64,000 nucleotides of DNA from Bradysia coprophila. Lineage: Eukaryota; Arthropoda; Insecta; Diptera; Sciaridae. Shown one piece after another: positions 59,950-64,000 of the stretch (its first letter is position 1; every line of letters starts with the position of its first letter). Below the pieces are notes generated by a model. It searched no databases and was not told the origin of the DNA. It saw only the letters and a list, made by a program, of their open reading frames with translations. A program made the translations under genes and the position numbers. The stretch is taken from positions 2,515,005-2,579,004 of the forward strand of contig NW_023503584.1 in assembly GCF_014529535.1 (NCBI RefSeq), written 5' to 3'.

Positions 59950-61165
59950 AACTTGATTGTTTTCAATAATTTTTTTTTCTCAAAGCCTTCAGCTTCAGAT
60001 GAATTCATTCAGGTAAAAGTTATTCAACATAAAAATTTCGAAACGACCTTACAAACATCCCAATACAACACATAACTTTCTTGAATTGCAAATTAAATTT
60101 AGAATTGAGCGTCCCTTTTCTCGGTATAAGCTATTTGAAATAACCGCGACAGCGACACACTACCAGCATCAATGCTGGCGTCGAAAAATTGGTATATATA
60201 AAAATTGGGAATCGAATTTTTCTTTTCTTTTCGATTTTGCATTTGAGTTGTTCGTAGGCAAATTTCCGCGAATGCTTGGATACTGTACACGCTGTAAGTA
60301 TAGCCGCATAATACTGTTGTGTTTGTATTAAATGGAATCAATAACGGAAAAGTTTTTTACACCGAAAAAGTTCAATATTTGCCGTATGAATTATTAAATG
60401 GATTTTCGATTGACGACCCACGATCTGCGTTGCGTACGAAGTATTTTGATTTTTTTTTTTGATAATTAAGTTAAGCAAAAGAAGGGTTAAGAAATGTTTC
60501 GGAAAGCTCATAAAGTCAAAATGGTTAAATCCCATCATTTCGGCACGTCCAGTGAATGTGCGTTTCGGGAGAGTTAAATGAAATTGTAATTCAAATCATC
60601 TTGAATAAACGGTAATTTGTAGATATTTGTGTGTGAAGCCTTTTATGAGATTTTGTGTGGTCCTTCGTGATAAGAATGTTAAATATTCGCATTGAGCAAG
60701 TAATTATCACTGCAATGAATTGTATAGCAACGTTGTTTTACTATATACAACCGGTCCGCAGGGATTTTTTTTTATTTATTTTACACGTTGCAATGTAATA
60801 CTGGCTTCCACCAGTACCGAACCGGCTATAAAAAGGACTTTCGAAAAAGGTCACTTTCATAAAGAAAATGCAACAGGCGCCTGAATTCCCAGTATGGCCA
60901 GTCCAGACTACCACCTACTACCATAATAAATACATACTAAACGAGCTAATCTAATTTTAATGATGAATTTACAACTCCGATATAATCATAGTTCCTGTGG
61001 GATTCCTTAGTGACTTACAACTACTTGGAAACGTAATGCTTGTAGACCTCGTCCTAACGTCGGTTTAAAATAGATTAATTACACGAGTATTATAATTTTA
61101 CGATCTTTGCCTTGATTTCCGAGCGGTTGAAGTTAAGGCAACTAGGCGTACCGCGCAGAAATATT
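59950..61165. other. Intergenic DNA, nothing recognised
   Basis: No gene recognised on either strand. Confidence 0.4.
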
Positions 61166-61252
61166 AGTTATTTGTTCAACGAGGGAAGAAAAGTTGGAAA
61201 TTGCATTTGAAATGAAATCCAACTTTTCTTCCCTCGGCGAACAAATGACTAT
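61166..61252. repeat. Short palindrome
   Basis: tatttgttcaacgagggaag followed by aaaagttgga is inverted at 61213-61247 (tccaacttttcttccctcgg, cgaacaaat). It joins the repeat family containing gaacaaataactattt. Confidence 0.8.
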
Positions 61253-63280
61253 TTCATTTGCGCTGTGTCATTTTCCTTATTTCCTAGATTCAAAATACCA
61301 TAAAATAGTTGTGTTTTGTTGACGATTGGTCGAATGACATTTATAATGGGAAAAGTGCAGCACTTTCTATCCCGTAGTGGGGAGAAAATAGAACTTTTCT
61401 CACTTGAACTCTCACTTTGTTTATATTTTCAAAAATGGTATTGTATGGTTAAAAAACCATTAATCTCTCCTCGCACGTTTGAAAGACGTTGTGTTCATCT
61501 CAGGAAGAAATAGGAAACTCCAACTCGAACGTCAGGACGATGTTTGAATCTCGCTCGAGGCGGAATTTCCTATTTCTCCCACAAGTGAACACAACGTCTC
61601 CCATACGTGCGAGGTATGATTAACGGTTTTTATCCACGAAACAATCATATAACTTTATTACACCATTTCTCAAAACAAAAACAAAGAGAAGAGACAATTC
61701 AGGTGAGAAAATTCATATTTTTACCACACTCTCTTTCTCTGCATAAAAGAGCGATGAGAACTTTGAAATATTATAATTTGTTAAATAGAAAGTCTTCCAA
61801 GTTCTTTTTAGAAAAATAATTATTTCACAATGCAGCGCAGGGGAGAAAATAGCCATTTTCTCACCTCAGATAAAGTGCCAGAAATTGTTGTGAAATTTCC
61901 AACTTAGGTTGACAAATAACTATTTTCGGGTAAATCAATGTTTTGCAATTGCATGCTTCAATTCTGGTCAGGACCGGAGAGTAGTTAAGGGCGCTGAGAA
62001 GTGAGCAATAGAACGTTTTGAAAGTACAAAATTTCAAAATTTTCTCGCTCGACCGATCGCAATGATTCCCCTCCATTCTCCTCATTTATAATTTGCCGAA
62101 TATTGACATTTCTCAAGAAGTCCGTATTCGCTCTGAAACGTAATTCGAACTTAACTGAACCTTTATTTAGGCGGGGTGCCATTCATTGAAATTTAAAAAG
62201 GTTTCGCTAGAGTAGCCTCCGATCAACAGACATGAAATTTTTCAATAATTTTGTGTAAATACAAAGGAGACTTTGCTGTCTATACCTCTCTGAATATTGT
62301 TGCTAAAGCTTAAGAAATATGGACGTAGTAAGTATTGTTCCAAAAGCGTAAAATTTATTAAATTTCAAATTCCAACATTAGCGTCCTATTCGCTGCCGCA
62401 AATATTTAATGTTATATCAACATCCTTCAATTGTATTTACCGTTTTCTTTTGCTTCGGGGTTATTAAAATTTGAGTCTGTGTCTTATCTGCATATTTTAT
62501 TGACTTGTTGTAACATACCATATTTTTAACACGTAGAAGGTAAATAGGATGTAAGGCTGAAAAGGTGAGAAAACCGAAATGTTAAACGCTGCACACTTTA
62601 AAAGGTGTAAAGTCAAATTATTATTTTTGTTTGAGGATTTATTCGTTCATACATTTTCACCGTTTATACATTACAATAATATTTGTTACTCTGGTAACCG
62701 AGTTGGAAGCTGCAAGTTAAACGTAGATTGGGTACAATGAAATGAAACCACTTACAGTACATATATCAGGTCAATTTGTTGTATACCGTTGAGTATTAAT
62801 GTTAATTTGGTTTATATGAGTCCTTTTCGTGTACTGTGCTTTGGCCTTATTAATCAATAATAGCAACTCTCTAACACGTCGACATTGGTACTAAGGCCAT
62901 TAAAAAGTTTTGGGTCCATGTTTCTTGTTTGTTTTTTCAATGTTTCGAAAGGGGCGTTTGTATGAGTGGGACGACGTTAGAATAGCTGACTTTGCTCACC
63001 TTCTTTTTATATGCTATAAGACTGGAAAGCAACCTCGAAACCTTTAAAACGTTACATGTGTTTTTGTAGCCTTTCACCTATATTGATTGACTCCAAGCTT
63101 ATAACAAGCACAACTTTACTCGTTCAAAGACTTATGCCACTGTCTATACTGTTCTTCCAACTATAAAGGTCCAATTCATCATTGAACATTCTACAAGTGG
63201 CTAACGAATCAATAAAAATTTTAATCTGATCATCTGGACATTTCGAGAAGAGGCAATAGTACATTACTTACATTGCCCCA
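61253..63280. other. Intergenic DNA with palindromic repeat relics
   Basis: Around 61480-61610, gacgttgtgttcatctcagg and gaagaaataggaaa are inverted by tttcctatttctcccacaag and gaacacaacgtc. 61845-61930 carries the ttttctcacctcagataaag repeat. No gene recognised. Confidence 0.5.
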
Positions 63281-63385
63281 TTGGTAGGCAAATGATGGAA
63301 ATTGTACTTCTTGTGTGAATCTTACCGACCGAGGCGTAGCGGAAGTACTATTTTCATCATTTCCCCCATTGCCAAGTAAGGTATT
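63281..63385. repeat. Degenerate palindrome with mini-hairpin apex (loop GTA)
   Basis: attggtaggcaaatgatgga and its partner tcatcatttcccccattgcc are inverted. Next to the centre, gtacttc and gaagtac pair. The apex gcgtagc lies at 63334-63340, off the exact centre. Confidence 0.6.
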
Positions 63386-64000
63386 TTATTCAAAAACTTG
63401 AGGTAAAGTTTTGGCTCAGAGAAGTAAAATTAACTTTGCCTCACGTTTTTGAATCTATTACTTCAATTATTGTTAACATACTTTTGGCTAAATAATTTTA
63501 GCTAGCACTCAGCACTTACTTTTTTCGTCGTTATAACTAACAGATGACTAAATGTTTCTCAAATGTGCCTTGATGTACTTATATCAATTGTAGATGTAGA
63601 TGTACTTATATCAATTGATTGTGATTGTAACATTGTGCCGAATGCCATGAATGAAAGATATTACACATTTCTAACAAAAAATAATAATTGTAATACGTCG
63701 CGTTGCCGGTCGAGTGGATAGTAGTTATACACCATCGAAAGCCAATAATTCTTTTCACATTTTCCGAATATCTTTTCTGGCTGTAATGAAAATATTCGCA
63801 AATTTATTTCAGCGCGGTATGTACACTACAGTGATGATGACGTGAAATTCTTTTCCAATAAATTGCAATAGAGATACAAATGACATTTAAATTGCGATTT
63901 CATTGATTTATTGATGGATTGGCAAATTGTACAATGCTGTAATGTACGCATCGACGTCGCACCACTGTGATTGATGATTATGTGTGCTTCAAATTGAATT
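63386..64000. other. Intergenic DNA with a short duplication
   Basis: gatgtacttatatcaattg is duplicated in tandem at about 63571 and 63599. Nothing else recognised. Confidence 0.5.

Overview
The window is nuclear DNA from an insect, most likely a fly (Diptera). It is AT-rich, with short GT-AG introns of about 55-350 bp. The housekeeping proteins match Drosophila-type awd, Chrac-14, morula/APC2, phr and Bdp1 closely. A lower dipteran such as a fungus gnat would fit, but that is inference. There are no bacterial-type operons.

Layout. Positions 1-9,870 hold no gene I can recognise, but contain a MITE, a 176-bp tandem array and a perfect 125-bp-arm palindrome carrying a tRNA-like sequence. From 9.9 to 17.0 kb lies a compact housekeeping cluster: NDP kinase (-), class II CPD photolyase (-), Chrac-14/POLE3 (+) and APC2 (-). 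I rebuilt exon models for all of them with phases that close. At 17.7-18.1 kb is a partial copy of a gene found complete at 28.4-31.4 kb. At 20.4-21.3 kb is an intronless secreted HExxH protein, a horizontal-transfer candidate. At 23.9-25.7 kb is a seven-exon EcKinase-like gene. At 28.4-31.4 kb (-) is a four-exon gene for a 946-residue protein. At 35.8-38.9 kb (+) is BDP1, the TFIIIB B'' subunit, in seven exons. From 39 to 64 kb I find no confident gene. That part is dominated by palindromic elements, including a foldback-like structure of about 1.9 kb, and by MITEs, tandem repeats and a tRNA-derived SINE-like piece.

Main discovery candidate: the 28.4-31.4 kb gene joins, in one polypeptide, a Q/N-rich leader, an AT-hook, a PARP catalytic domain with an intact H-Y-E triad, two UBA domains, a SUMO-interacting-like motif, a RING finger and a Deltex C-terminal (DTC) domain. 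In vertebrates these activities are split between PARP9 and its partner DTX3L. Here an ADP-ribosyltransferase and a Deltex ubiquitin ligase appear fused. A 61-nt in-phase intron interrupts the last strand of the PARP fold, so both halves must belong to one gene. A diverged partial copy 10 kb away keeps only UBA1 and an acidic SIM-like tail, still as an open frame.

A second unexpected pattern is in the palindromic repeats. Several end in a trinucleotide apex closed by GC/GC, and the loops follow G-N-A with all four bases seen at N. This is the class of exceptionally stable DNA mini-hairpins.
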